From NCBI GenBank assembly GCA_016708315.1, contig JADJGC010000010.1, forward strand, positions 47,935 through 111,934: DNA of 64,000 bases. The letters are read 5' to 3'. This document shows positions 8,793 through 18,074 of this stretch, piece by piece (the first letter of the stretch is position 1; each line of letters opens with the position of its first letter). Made by a program: the position numbers and the translations under genes. The DNA is from a bacterium. Lineage in GTDB: Bacteria; Zixibacteria; MSB-5A5; CAIYYT01. Under the pieces are notes generated by a model. The model worked only from the letters and a program-made list of their open reading frames with translations, had not been told where the DNA came from and ran no database searches.

Positions 8793-8902
8793 TGCGCTAA
8801 TCCCGGCGCAGACTTCGATTTCCCCCGTCAATCGCTTCAAAGAAGCACACTCCTGTCGATAACAATTACATAAGATAATTTTCTCACCGGGAGAGGCTCA
8901 AG

Positions 8903-10921
8903 GTGTCGCAATATTTGTACTTGGTTCTGTTGGTGATGACGAGCTACGGCTTGTCGCGTTCGCGCGAACGTCTTTTCGGCGACTCGCCGGAAACGTACAA
9001 CAAACTCATGGCCGGATTGGTTTCATGGGGACTGCTGTTACTACTCACTTCGATTGCCAATAGCGATTTAATCAATAAAATTCCGATACTCTCCGACGCA
9101 CAATATCGCTACCCACTCGAAGCGCTGCTTCTCGTCGCAGGCGGCACGTTCATCGTCTCTGCCATATTCACCTGGCTGCCGCGTTTGATCGCCGCGCGTG
9201 AAACAACAAGCGCACTGCAGGCACGTTCAGACTACACTTCGGAAATGACCCGCATTCTCAAAGCCAATTCGCGCGACATGCACCAACTCCAACACGCAGT
9301 TGCCCGTTTGCTCAAGTTCACTTCTGTCGATACGATCCGCGTCAACAAGCCGATTATCGACCCTGACCCGGTTGTCAACACTGGTTTGGAGAATCGCCTC
9401 TCGCAGTTCTATGATGTTCTCTCGGAAGGCAACTACGTATTTCTTTCCGAAGGATTCGGACATCACACAACGCCGGTCGCGCTTATGCCGATCAGGGTTG
9501 ATCAGGAAGGCGTTGATGCCATCCTCGGGCTCTGGACAAGTGCCGATGTCGTCACAGATTCGTTGCTGGACAATCTCCAACTCACGACTGATGTGCTAAT
9601 GATTGGCGGATTTGCATCCGGTGTCGAACACGAATCCAACGATCCATACGAATCACTGTTCAACTCACTGCGCGTCGACCTCATGGATGCTGACCGCATC
9701 TCTGACCACATCCGGCAAATCTACGACAGATTGCGGGAGCGTATCGACTTCAGCATCCTGCGCATTGCAGTCTTTGACCCGCGTGGCTACAACGTCACTC
9801 AGCATTGTCTCGGGGTAGGGAAGAACCTCCTCACTGATCGCGACCGCTCAATCAGTACCCTGAAAACGCAACTTGGCGCGCTCTTCAGTGAGCCGCAGTT
9901 GGCATTCTGTGACGATTTGCAGGGAAGTGCCTACGAGGACGACAACTGGCTCGCCTCTTGTGGCGCCCGCTGTGCCGTCACCATTCCCCTGATCTCCAAT
10001 AACACTGTGGTCGCAGCAGTAACTCTTGCATCGACCACTAACTCTTTGTCGCGCGAATTCGGCGAAAGAATTGCCCCCGCGCTAACGGAAGTTCTGTTGT
10101 CGCTGGTCAAGCAAGACCTCATGGCACAGCAATTGGTCGCTTACAATCGCCAAATTCTCAATCTCACCGGCGCCTTGAAAACAGTAGTATCAGGCGGTGA
10201 CACTAAGGTCATGTTGCAGGAACTGCTGGAGCTTCTGGTCAAGAAAGTCCCGACCACCTATTGCCGCATGTGGCGCTACCACCCTGAAACCGAATCACTC
10301 GAGTTCGTCGCCGATTCGCGCAGTCGCGATATTGGCGAACAAGCGCCGGCGCAGTCGACCATCGCACTCGATCGCGTTCACTGGCACAGACAGGCCGTAA
10401 TCACTGGCCGCGTGATGGTGATTAATCAGCGCGAAACACGCACGCAAATGGACGAGGATGAAGAATCGCTCGCTCTCATCGCCGGCACTCGTTCGGCCCT
10501 GATTATCCCGTTGATGAGCGGTTCAAGAACTATCGGCGTCATCTCACTTGCGGAACTGCGCTGTTGGGAACGCAACAATTTCTCGCTCTCCGAAACGCTC
10601 TTCTCGCGTGCCCTTGCAAACATCATCGCGCAGGTGCTGGCCAATCATATCAACAGCGAAGAGACTCAAACCTTGCGCCGTCAAGTTTCTGTCATGCAGC
10701 AGCGCAACATCGCCGGCGAGTTGTTCGCCGAACTCCCGATGCGTCTCTCGACACCGTTGACATCGATTATGGCGCGCACTGATCAGTTGATGAATTCCGT
10801 AGCGGTCAAGGACGAAGCTGCTTCTGTGCATCTCTTGGCGATCAAACGCCAAACCGAGAAGATCGTCACCGAAGTCCGCAACATCCAGGACATCCGCCGC
10901 GGCATGCAAACGACCATTTAG
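8903..10921 (+). CDS. Membrane-anchored triple-GAF protein with degenerate histidine-kinase dimer domain
   Basis: A 672-residue sensor-like protein: hydrophobic segments near residues 3-18, 36-52 and 74-95, then three GAF-like domains (about 105-235, 260-390 and 425-580, for example 'RCAVTIPLISNNTVVAAVTLAS' and 'RSALIIPLMSGSRTIGVISLAEL'). The last ~70 residues align with a HisKA dimerisation helix pair, but the H-box reads 'FAELPMRLSTPLTSI', so the phosphorylated histidine is missing, and the protein stops before any ATPase domain. The start is GTG at 8903 behind GGGAGAGG. It may be a signal-binding scaffold or a partner of a separate kinase. The gene stands alone. Confidence 0.8.
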   Translation: MSQYLYLVLLVMTSYGLSRSRERLFGDSPETYNKLMAGLVSWGLLLLLTSIANSDLINKIPILSDAQYRYPLEALLLVAGGTFIVSAIFTWLPRLIAARETTSALQARSDYTSEMTRILKANSRDMHQLQHAVARLLKFTSVDTIRVNKPIIDPDPVVNTGLENRLSQFYDVLSEGNYVFLSEGFGHHTTPVALMPIRVDQEGVDAILGLWTSADVVTDSLLDNLQLTTDVLMIGGFASGVEHESNDPYESLFNSLRVDLMDADRISDHIRQIYDRLRERIDFSILRIAVFDPRGYNVTQHCLGVGKNLLTDRDRSISTLKTQLGALFSEPQLAFCDDLQGSAYEDDNWLASCGARCAVTIPLISNNTVVAAVTLASTTNSLSREFGERIAPALTEVLLSLVKQDLMAQQLVAYNRQILNLTGALKTVVSGGDTKVMLQELLELLVKKVPTTYCRMWRYHPETESLEFVADSRSRDIGEQAPAQSTIALDRVHWHRQAVITGRVMVINQRETRTQMDEDEESLALIAGTRSALIIPLMSGSRTIGVISLAELRCWERNNFSLSETLFSRALANIIAQVLANHINSEETQTLRRQVSVMQQRNIAGELFAELPMRLSTPLTSIMARTDQLMNSVAVKDEAASVHLLAIKRQTEKIVTEVRNIQDIRRGMQTTI

Positions 10922-11406
10922 TAGCTTTATCTCTGCATTGGTGCCCCACCGCTTGCGGTGGGATTCTTCTACTCGAGCATCTCAGTTACTCCACTTAGCG
11001 AAGGACGTAAGGGGGCGTGTCGAAGCATGTAGACGATCACTTATTGGGGGGGTTGCTCCGTTGAATGGAGGGGTGGCCCAAGCCGAAGAATGAGGCTTGG
11101 AGACGGGGTCCTTATCCTGCCCGTTGAACACATCTGTCCTGGGAAGCCTTGTCATTCCCGCTGGAAGGGAGAGGGCATGGTGAGGGCGCCATTCGCCTAC
11201 TGATTGTGCGCGGCAGACGTCCTGAGGCTCTCTCATAAGTCAAGACCGAGTTAGGTGCCCCACCGCTTGCGGTGGGATTCATCTAATCGTGCATCGTAGT
11301 TATTCCCCTTAGCAAAGGGGGCAAGGGGGTTGTGTAGTTCATATGCTTGGAAAGCAATCTGTGCGCTGCAAACGTCCTCGGCTGCCCGCTCTTAAGGACA
11401 GGGCGC
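10922..11406. repeat. Intergenic region with two direct copies of a hairpin repeat
   Basis: No credible gene lies in these 485 bp. The same 26-bp unit, containing the hairpin CCCACCGCTTGCGGTGGG and ending GATTC, occurs at 10941-10966 and 11255-11280. After each copy comes similar degraded text ('TTA..CC..CTTAGC.AAGG...AAGGGGG' near 10986 and 11299), so about 65 bp appears to have been duplicated with its flank. Inverted halves of the unit recur near 20698 and 41981. Confidence 0.7.
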
Positions 11407-12723
11407 TTAAACAACCCGTCCCTTTTCCGGATTCGGATCTTTCCCTCTTTTCAAAACTATAATCGGCGCCTCTGTCGGACATCCCAATCGAAACGGAAAC
11501 CAATGTCCCACTCCGCTTGAAGTGTACACCTGCGAATTGCCTTTCTTATATTGTCCCCAAACATATCGTTCGCCGCCCCATTCATTGAAGATCGGCTCGC
11601 CCATAAAACCTATCTGGCATCCATGCGTGTGTCCGGAAAGCGTAAGTTGAACACCCCGCTCAATCGCCGTATCAAATCCGCTCGGGCGGTGGCTCATCAC
11701 TACCTTGAAACTGTCGCTGCTCGACTGGTCCAGTGCCCGGTCAAACGTATTGCGCAGAAAATCGTCATATCGATCACCCATACGCCGTGGATCATCCGCA
11801 CCGCCGACATACAATTCTGCCTTGCCAACCTTGATCGCAACACCGCGATCAATCAGCATCGGCACACTGCTCTTGTCAAACGCCGCAATAACTTCCGGCG
11901 CCCCGCGATAGTAATCGTGATTACCCATCGAAGCGTACGCGCCATACTTCGCCTTGAGCTGTTCCACCAATTTGATGCAATCAGGCAGCATCGTCAAATC
12001 ATCCGCAATATCGCCGGAGAAAAGCAGAATGTCCGGCTTAAACGGCTCGGCCTTCAACATCAACGCAGCAATATCATCATTGTCCACGTAAGGACCGAGA
12101 TGACTATCCGACACATGAAATATCTTGAACCCATCGAGATCAGGGGGAAGGTCTTCATAATAGAATGGTATCTCGCGCACATCTACGCCCGAGAAAGCCT
12201 TCGTCATTCCTCCCGATCCAAGCGCTACTGCACCCACCGGAAACATCGCTGCCGCGCCCTGAAGCACCAATCGGCGCTGCCGCGATTTCGGCTCATCGTG
12301 CTGTGTGTGTCCCTTTTTCTCGCGATTCTTCGTAATGAAATGCATGATCGTATTGATCACACCCGAAAAGGGAAGTGACACCAACAGCGCAAAATTCAGC
12401 ACCGCCGCAATGGTTGTCATCGTCGCGAAAACATAAATCAACGCTGTGCTGAATTTAAGATAGACCAGTATTGCCCAGCCAAGTGCCGAAGCAAAAGTAA
12501 ACACCAGTATCCCCAGCGACAACCGCTTAACCGTGCGATTGCGCCACCAAATCGTATTGAGGACGCGCATCAGCAGTACCTGCCCGAGGCCAAGTACCAG
12601 CACAAATGCACCGGCTCCCAATGCTAAATAGAATTGCCTCACGTTAGTATCATAACCCTCAACCCCGCCATTGGTTCCTGTGCTAATATTACGGAATGTT
12701 GCTAAGTAAAGATGCAACGTCAA
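11407..12723 (-). CDS. Membrane-anchored metallophosphoesterase
   Basis: A 438-residue calcineurin-like phosphoesterase of the YaeI/YkuE type. The N-terminal part has membrane helices near 32-53, 68-88 and 92-120, then an 'RRLVLQGAAA' segment (about 150-173) that resembles a twin-arginine or fourth membrane segment. The enzyme domain shows all metal-binding motifs in order: D196-x-H198 ('HVSDSHLG'), G227-D228, G257-N258-H259-D260, 'SHRP' and 'SGHTHG'. Family members such as YkuE are exported and act on envelope phosphodiesters. The gene is single and bordered by repeat-rich gaps on both sides. Confidence 0.88.
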   Translation of the reverse strand: MTLHLYLATFRNISTGTNGGVEGYDTNVRQFYLALGAGAFVLVLGLGQVLLMRVLNTIWWRNRTVKRLSLGILVFTFASALGWAILVYLKFSTALIYVFATMTTIAAVLNFALLVSLPFSGVINTIMHFITKNREKKGHTQHDEPKSRQRRLVLQGAAAMFPVGAVALGSGGMTKAFSGVDVREIPFYYEDLPPDLDGFKIFHVSDSHLGPYVDNDDIAALMLKAEPFKPDILLFSGDIADDLTMLPDCIKLVEQLKAKYGAYASMGNHDYYRGAPEVIAAFDKSSVPMLIDRGVAIKVGKAELYVGGADDPRRMGDRYDDFLRNTFDRALDQSSSDSFKVVMSHRPSGFDTAIERGVQLTLSGHTHGCQIGFMGEPIFNEWGGERYVWGQYKKGNSQVYTSSGVGHWFPFRLGCPTEAPIIVLKRGKDPNPEKGRVV

Positions 12724-13158
12724 TCAAGAAGTTCACTGCTCTTGGTGTTCAGACTTCCACCGTCTTCCCGCGAAGCGGAATCCGGGGAGAGTTGGAACCT
12801 GGCTCGTAGTTGAAAGGACGACTTCAAAAGGCTTCGTGCGCGGCAGCCTCTCCTCGTCTGCCCGGTTCTTCAATTGATCCGGCTTCACCGATCAGGACGA
12901 CTGATTCGATGTCGCTTCGTAGGGGCGCGGTTACCGCGCCCGGTGTCTTACCGGCGAAGGTTGAGCCTCTGAGAATTTCCCCTTAGGCGGGGCCGATATC
13001 CAGATACTGAGGAGTAATCCAAGGGTAAAGGCACCTCCGCTCAATTCCCCTCTTGAGAGGGGTGCCTTGAGAGCGCGAGGAACGAGCGCACTCAAGGCGG
13101 GGTGTGTCTTCCGACCATTCACGAATTCCATTCGCAGTAGAGGGGCTGCGGTGAGGGC
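12724..13158. repeat. Repeat-rich intergenic region
   Basis: No supported gene in these 435 bp. Two hairpins belong to dispersed families: GGGCGCGG-TTA-CCGCGCCC (12923-12941; a relative lies at 22989-23007) and CCCCTC-TTGA-GAGGGG (13047-13062; an identical copy with its AATT flank lies at 20741-20756). Confidence 0.6.
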
Positions 13159-14088
13159 CTAATAATGCGCCAAATGCCCCGGCACATAACGGCTCGAATC
13201 CGAAAACCGCTCGCTCGCCATCACAACCGTCGCTTCCTCAATATGGAACCCCGACTGCAATAGCGACTGCACCACTTCGACATTTTCGCCATTCACGAAA
13301 ATCAACTGACGCGCCTGCCCAATCTCAAGTCCATAATTCACTGACATCGCCAATATCGACGACAAATACTCAGGCTTCGTCGCCGCAACCGGACCAATTC
13401 GTGCCGTCGCCCCGACAACGCTGTATCCCACCAGCGTTTTGTCATCATAAAACGCCAACTGTGTGTGCTTATCGTCGCCTGTCCAGAAGAAATGCTCCTC
13501 CGGTCGTGCCGTCCCGCGTACTTTGATATCAAGTTTCGTCAATCGATTGATCAGCTTATGCGTCGTCACAACTTGCATCGTCAGTCGCATTTTCGGCTTG
13601 ATCGGCGCGGGTTTCTTATCACCTTTCCAATCACGGGTCATCACCAACAGTGCGATCTGCGGCGTCATTCCCATCTTGCTGTAAATCGCCAGCGCCTGCG
13701 GGTTGTACGCAAATGTCGACAGCGCCCAGCGCGTGATCTCGCCATTCTTGCGGCCATAATCCATCGCCAGCTTCAACAATTTCTGGCCGACTCCTGTCGA
13801 CTGATATTGCGGATCAACGAAGAGATACGCCAGATACCATTCATTTCCTCGTATCAACGCCTGCGTAAATCCGACAATCGCACCTTTGGCATTTAGCGCA
13901 ACGTAGGACGCTTCCGGATCAACCTTGCGAAAATGAATCATCGTAGGGTCAGCGCTGGTCGCAGTGAACTTGAACGGCTTCTTGCCGCTCCTCTTGAACA
14001 AATCATTCATTGTGCGGGCAATCATCTGCCAGCATTCGAACAAATCGCTTTCGCGCGTTCGGCGGACGGTAACTTTGAGCTTTTTCAT
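13159..14088 (-). CDS. GNAT-family N-acetyltransferase, two-domain
   Basis: A 309-residue acetyltransferase. The first half (residues ~5-155) is a complete GNAT domain with the acetyl-CoA loop 'QYQSTGVGQKLLKLA' and a terminal 'NPQALAIYSKMGM' block. The second half reads as a weaker GNAT-like repeat lacking a clear acetyl-CoA loop, as in tandem GNAT proteins where one half has lost activity. I chose the ATG at 14088; a TTG two codons upstream is also possible and neither has a strong ribosome-binding site. Divergent from the HNH gene. Acceptor substrate unknown. Confidence 0.8.
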   Translation of the reverse strand: MKKLKVTVRRTRESDLFECWQMIARTMNDLFKRSGKKPFKFTATSADPTMIHFRKVDPEASYVALNAKGAIVGFTQALIRGNEWYLAYLFVDPQYQSTGVGQKLLKLAMDYGRKNGEITRWALSTFAYNPQALAIYSKMGMTPQIALLVMTRDWKGDKKPAPIKPKMRLTMQVVTTHKLINRLTKLDIKVRGTARPEEHFFWTGDDKHTQLAFYDDKTLVGYSVVGATARIGPVAATKPEYLSSILAMSVNYGLEIGQARQLIFVNGENVEVVQSLLQSGFHIEEATVVMASERFSDSSRYVPGHLAHY

Positions 14089-14178
14089 ACACAAATTCTA
14101 TCACCGGCGCCGTCTCGCTCCAACTAAAAACACTCAATGTTTTTGCGGGAAAATCGCAGTTTTAATACAGTTTTTAGT

Positions 14179-14207
14179 TTGACACTTTTGCGTTTTAGCC
14201 GTACTTT
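14179..14207 (+). promoter_or_regulatory. Promoter of the HNH gene
   Basis: TTGACA (14179-14184), a 17-bp spacer, and TACTTT (14202-14207). The predicted transcript start near 14214 lies 14 bases before the ATG at 14228, and a TTAGGA ribosome-binding site falls between them. Confidence 0.6.
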
Positions 14208-14227
14208 AAAGGCTAATTAGGAACGCT

Positions 14228-14734
14228 ATGCTAACTGACCCTGTACTAGTCGTCAATCAGAACTACGAGCCGTTGGTCACCACCAGCGTTAAGAGAGCTA
14301 TTGTCTTGGTTTATCTCGGAAAAGCGTCACTCGTCGAAAGCCGCAACGGACATCGCGTCCGCTCGGTCTCGCGTTCGGTCGAAGAACCCTCTATCGTCCG
14401 GCTCGAGTTATACGCCCGCGTTCCTTATCGCCAGGTCATGCTCAATCGCAAGAACGTCATCAAACGCGACAACGGCGTCTGCCAGTACTGCGGCACGACC
14501 CACGGCAATATGACCGTCGACCACGTCATTCCCACCGTTCGCGGCGGCGCCGACGCCTGGGACAACCTCGTCTGTGCCTGCGAACGCTGCAATAACAAGA
14601 AGGGCAACCGCACGCCCGATGAGGCTGGCATGCCGCTCGCCAATCGTCCGCGCAAGCCCAGCCACCTCACCTTTATCCGCCAGCTCGTTCGCAAAGGCGA
14701 CGAAGTCTGGAAAAAATATCTCTTCGTTGGGTAG
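14228..14734 (+). CDS. HNH endonuclease-family protein
   Basis: A 168-residue protein with a complete HNH beta-beta-alpha-metal module: zinc cysteines C85-x2-C88 ('CQYCG') and C118-x2-C121 ('CERC'), D98-H99 ('TVDHVIP') and N113 ('WDNLV'), followed by the conserved 'NNKKGNRTP' helix. The ~70-residue N-terminal part ('LVVNQNYEPL...V.RAIVLVYLGKA') is shared by a large group of stand-alone HNH proteins present in housekeeping contexts and not linked to introns or phage. It therefore is probably a resident nuclease, perhaps in DNA repair, but its target is unknown. It precedes trpS by 11 bp and is probably the first gene of that operon. Confidence 0.88.
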   Translation: MLTDPVLVVNQNYEPLVTTSVKRAIVLVYLGKASLVESRNGHRVRSVSRSVEEPSIVRLELYARVPYRQVMLNRKNVIKRDNGVCQYCGTTHGNMTVDHVIPTVRGGADAWDNLVCACERCNNKKGNRTPDEAGMPLANRPRKPSHLTFIRQLVRKGDEVWKKYLFVG

Positions 14735-14745
14735 AACTAATCAAC

Positions 14746-15723
14746 ATGGCTAAAAAAGTTATTCTCTCCGGCATGCAACCTACCGGCAAGTTGCATCTCG
14801 GTAATCTCGAAGGCGCCCTCGCAAATTGGGTGCGTCTGCAAAACGAATACGACATGTATTGCTGCATCGTCGACTGGCACGCGCTGACCGCCGATTATGA
14901 CAAGACCGCTGACCTCGATGACAAAATCGTCCAGATGGCAATCGACTATCTTGCCGCCGGTCTCGATCCGAAAAAGTGCGCCATCTTCATTCAGTCGCAG
15001 GTCAAAGAACACGCTGAACTGCACTTGTTGTTCTCGATGATCACCCCGACCCCGTGGCTCGAACGCGTTCCATCGCACAAGGAAAAGGTCGAGAAACTCG
15101 GCCTCGACAGCTACGGCTTCCTCGGCTATCCGCTATTGCAGGCCGCCGACATTCTTCTCTATCGCGCTGATTTCGTGCCGGTAGGGAAGGACCAGGTCCC
15201 GCATATCGAATTGACCCGCGAGGTCGGTCGCCGTTTCAACGGCATCTATGGCGAGGTCTTTCCCGATCCGCAGGCACTGCTCACCAAGATTCCCGTCGTT
15301 CCCGGAATTGACGGCCAGAAAATGAGCAAGTCCTACGGCAACGAGATTCCCATAGCGGAGAAACCCGAAGAGACCGAAGCCAAAATCAAGAAGATGTTCA
15401 CCGATCCGCAGAAGCTCCGCAAGGGTGATCCTGGCCGTCCCGAAATTTGTCCGGTCTTTGCCTTGCATCAGTTGTATACTCCGCAGGCGGAAATCGACCG
15501 CATCGACACCGACTGCCGCTCCGGCGCTCTCGGTTGTGTCGCCTGCAAGAAACAGCTTGCGGACGACATAAATAAAGCGTTAGAACCTATTCGTAGCAAG
15601 CGCACGGCGCTCGAAAGCGACATCGACTTTGTCAACGACATGCTCGAGGACGGCGCCAATCGCGCCCGTGTTCGCGCTCAGGAAACGATGACCATGGTTA
15701 GAGAGAAGATGAATCTGCGATGA
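14746..15723 (+). CDS. trpS: Tryptophan--tRNA ligase
   Basis: Charges tRNA-Trp. The class I synthetase signatures are 'PTGKLHLGN' (HIGH, residues 12-20) and K192-M-S-K-S196. The 325-residue length is normal. The typical dimer-form segments 'GYPLLQAADILLY' and 'GIDGQKMSKSYGN' are intact. The 3' end overlaps scpA in an ATGA junction, placing the synthetase in one operon with the chromosome-segregation genes, an order found in several phyla. The ATG at 14746 is the first in frame. Confidence 0.97.
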   Translation: MAKKVILSGMQPTGKLHLGNLEGALANWVRLQNEYDMYCCIVDWHALTADYDKTADLDDKIVQMAIDYLAAGLDPKKCAIFIQSQVKEHAELHLLFSMITPTPWLERVPSHKEKVEKLGLDSYGFLGYPLLQAADILLYRADFVPVGKDQVPHIELTREVGRRFNGIYGEVFPDPQALLTKIPVVPGIDGQKMSKSYGNEIPIAEKPEETEAKIKKMFTDPQKLRKGDPGRPEICPVFALHQLYTPQAEIDRIDTDCRSGALGCVACKKQLADDINKALEPIRSKRTALESDIDFVNDMLEDGANRARVRAQETMTMVREKMNLR

Positions 15724-16472
15724 GCAACGATAATTTCTTCGATGATATTCAACCGGTCTCAGAGGCCGATAGCTTCCCGATAAAAATCGAGGGCTTCGAG
15801 GGCCCACTCGATCTGTTGCTCTATCTGATTCGCAATCAAGAGATCGACATCTACGAAATTCCCATCGCAACAATTACCGGCCAATATCTCGACTATGTCA
15901 AGATGATGAAATTGCTCAACCTCGAAGTTGCCGGCGAATATCTGCTTATGGCCGCCACGCTGATTCGCATCAAGGCGCGTCTGCTGATGCCGCGTCATGC
16001 CGAAATCGAAGGCGATGATGAGGACCCGCGCGAAGAGCTGATTATGGCTCTGCTCGAATACAAGCGCTTCAAAGAAGCCTCCGAGAAATTCGCCATCCTC
16101 GAAGTCAAAGAGCGCCAGGTGCTCAAACGCGGTGACTTCTCATATCTTAGCCCCGAAGTGCAGGAGACTTTCACCATCGAAGCTACTCTCTACGATCTCG
16201 TTCGCTCGTTCTCCGAGGTTATGAAAACCGCCGCCGATCAGCCCAAGCACGAGGTCGACAATTTCGAACTTTCCATCGAGGACCAGGTCGAGTATATCCT
16301 CGGCGTGCTCGAAACCACCGAGCAAACCACGCTCACCAACTTGGTGTTGGCGAATCAGCGTCGCATCTACTACGTTGTTACTTTCCTCGCCATTCTCGAA
16401 TTGGCTAAACTTCAGCGCATCAGCGCCCGTCAGCACCAGCATTTTGGAGAAATCTATGTCGTCCGACTCTAA
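15720..16472 (+). CDS. scpA: Segregation and condensation protein A
   Basis: The kleisin subunit of the SMC-ScpAB condensin. 'FEGPLDLLLYLIRNQEIDIYEIPIA' at the N-terminus is the SMC-binding helical block of ScpA, and the C-terminal winged-helix region ('FLAILELAKLQRI') that contacts the SMC head is present. Length 250 is standard. It starts in an ATGA overlap with trpS and its end overlaps scpB by 17 bp, indicating coupled translation so that the two subunits are made together. The smc gene itself is not in the window. Confidence 0.95.
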   Translation: MSNDNFFDDIQPVSEADSFPIKIEGFEGPLDLLLYLIRNQEIDIYEIPIATITGQYLDYVKMMKLLNLEVAGEYLLMAATLIRIKARLLMPRHAEIEGDDEDPREELIMALLEYKRFKEASEKFAILEVKERQVLKRGDFSYLSPEVQETFTIEATLYDLVRSFSEVMKTAADQPKHEVDNFELSIEDQVEYILGVLETTEQTTLTNLVLANQRRIYYVVTFLAILELAKLQRISARQHQHFGEIYVVRL

Positions 16473-17202
16473 TCAGATTGGCTATACCGAAGACGAAATG
16501 AACCTCATCGAAGCGGTGCTGTTTTCCTCGCCGCGCCCGATGCCGGTTACCGAACTCAAGAAGCTCCTGACCTCGCGCCACAAAGGCGGCGTCAAGGGTA
16601 TCGTCGATAAGCTCAACGAAAAATACACCGCCAACAACAACACCTTCCGTGTTCGCGAGATCGCCGGCGGATTCCAATACTACCTGATCACCGACTACGC
16701 CGTGCAGGTCGAGAAGTATTTCTCCGTCCAGCGCGAACGTCGCCTGACTCCAGCCGGTCTCGAAACCCTCGCCATCATCGCCTACAAGCAACCGATTACC
16801 AAGGGCGAGATCGAACAGATTCGCGGCGTCGCCGCCGACGGCGTAATCCAGACCTTGCTCGAACGCAAGCTGATTAAACCTGCCGGCAGGGCGGAAAAGA
16901 TCGGCAAACCGTTACTTTATGCAACTGCCTCTAAGTTCTTGGAATACTTTGGTATCGCCGGCATCGAACAGCTCCCGAAATTGGCCGAGCTTGGCCCCAA
17001 AGCCGTCGATCCGCATCGCCAGCCTGAACTCGCTTTCGCCGATTCCGATGAGACTATCGAGGAGAACGAAGCCGAGTCCATGGCGTCTGCCTTGAGCCAA
17101 CTTGACAAACACCCGGATGTCGACGAACTCGACTCCGACATCGAACTTGATGATCTGGCCGAGACCCTCGAGCCCGACGATGATAAGATCCCCGAAGCTT
17201 GA
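16456..17202 (+). CDS. scpB: Segregation and condensation protein B
   Basis: A 248-residue winged-helix partner of ScpA. Recognised by 'IEAVLFSS' near the start, 'GGFQYYLITDYAVQVEKYF', and 'LAIIAYKQPITKGEIEQIRGV', all standard ScpB blocks. The frame is open 27 codons further upstream, but the ATG at 16456 has TTGGAGA ahead of it and gives the normal length. The last ~60 residues are highly acidic. It ends in a TTGA overlap with the pseudouridine synthase gene. Confidence 0.95.
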   Translation: MSSDSNQIGYTEDEMNLIEAVLFSSPRPMPVTELKKLLTSRHKGGVKGIVDKLNEKYTANNNTFRVREIAGGFQYYLITDYAVQVEKYFSVQRERRLTPAGLETLAIIAYKQPITKGEIEQIRGVAADGVIQTLLERKLIKPAGRAEKIGKPLLYATASKFLEYFGIAGIEQLPKLAELGPKAVDPHRQPELAFADSDETIEENEAESMASALSQLDKHPDVDELDSDIELDDLAETLEPDDDKIPEA

Positions 17203-17924
17203 CACTGCGACTTAACAAATTCATCTCCCAATGCGGGATGGCGTCCCGGCGCGGGGCTGACACACTCATTGCCGAAGGCAAAGTCGTCGTCAATGGGGAA
17301 GTGGTCACAAAATTGGGACACGTCATCGACGAAAACACCGACGAGGTTCTCGTCAACGGCGTCCATTGCCGCCAACCGCAAAGCAACGTCTACATCGCCA
17401 TGAACAAACCCAAGGGCTACCTTGTCACGCTCAAAGACGACTTTGGCCGCAAGACAATCCAGCGTTTGATAACCAATCTCGGCCACCGTGTCTACCCGAT
17501 TGGCCGCCTCGATCTCGACTCCGAAGGTCTACTGCTGTTGACCGACGATGGCGAACTCGCCTTTCGACTCGCCCACCCAAGTTACGGCATCAAAAAGCTT
17601 TACACGGTTCGCGTGAAGGGTAACTTCAGTCAGGAAAACCTCCGCCACTTCTTTGACGGCATTGCCTTGGAGGATGGTCACGTCGCCCACGCCAAAGCCA
17701 AAATCCTCGACAACGACGACAACACTACCTTCCTGTCAATCGAATTGCAGGAGGGCCGCAAACGCGAAATCCGCCAGATGTGCAAAGCCATCGGCTACCC
17801 GGTGATCTCGCTTGTCCGCGTCAAATTCGACGACATCACCCTGCAGGGCATCGACAAAGGCAAATGGCGCTACCTTCTCCCCGTCGAGGTCGAACGCCTC
17901 AAACGCAAAGTCGGCATGATCTAA
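17199..17924 (+). CDS. rluB: 23S rRNA pseudouridine synthase, RluB/RsuA family
   Basis: A 241-residue enzyme with an S4 RNA-binding domain (residues ~3-60, 'RLNKFISQCGMASRRGADTL') followed by the RsuA/RluB catalytic domain. The catalytic aspartate is D105 in 'IGRLDLDSEGLLLLT'. The 'GRKREIRQM' motif near the end is intact. The start is TTG at 17199 within a TTGA overlap with scpB, the same junction type as cmk-plsC. scpA-scpB-rluB is a widely conserved order. RluB versus RsuA target cannot be settled from sequence alone, but neighbours favour RluB. Confidence 0.93.
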   Translation: MTLRLNKFISQCGMASRRGADTLIAEGKVVVNGEVVTKLGHVIDENTDEVLVNGVHCRQPQSNVYIAMNKPKGYLVTLKDDFGRKTIQRLITNLGHRVYPIGRLDLDSEGLLLLTDDGELAFRLAHPSYGIKKLYTVRVKGNFSQENLRHFFDGIALEDGHVAHAKAKILDNDDNTTFLSIELQEGRKREIRQMCKAIGYPVISLVRVKFDDITLQGIDKGKWRYLLPVEVERLKRKVGMI

Positions 17925-18000
17925 CTGACGAGCATTTGTGGGCGGTGTCTGGAAACCACCGTCATTCCGGCGAAGGGAACAGTTGAATACGTCTTCCCAT

Positions 18001-18074
18001 GTCATTCTGAACGAAGTGAAGCGTAGCTTTGTTACGCAACCGAACAGATCCTTCGCTGCGCTCAGGATGACAGT
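18001..18074. repeat. Dispersed inverted-repeat element core, copy 1
   Basis: GTCATTCTGAACGAAGTGAAG at the left end (first 20 bases cited by position 18001-18020) is mirrored by CTTCGCTGCGCTCAGGATGAC ending near 18071. It is the same core as the complete 132-bp element at 41567-41698, but its terminal inverted repeats are degraded (TTTCAACAGCCTGTT near 18085). The rest of the 17925-18260 gap holds 'CCGTCATTCC...GCGAA' fragments of another hairpin family and no gene. Confidence 0.7.

Noticed and set aside
12931..13131. Small open frame on the minus strand in the gap before the GNAT gene.
   Set aside because: It is made of the CCCCTC-TTGA-GAGGGG and related hairpin repeats and has no ribosome-binding site.
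14228..14734. HNH gene as a homing endonuclease or phage remnant.
   Set aside because: It has a normal promoter, sits tightly ahead of trpS, and no intron, intein or phage gene flanks it.
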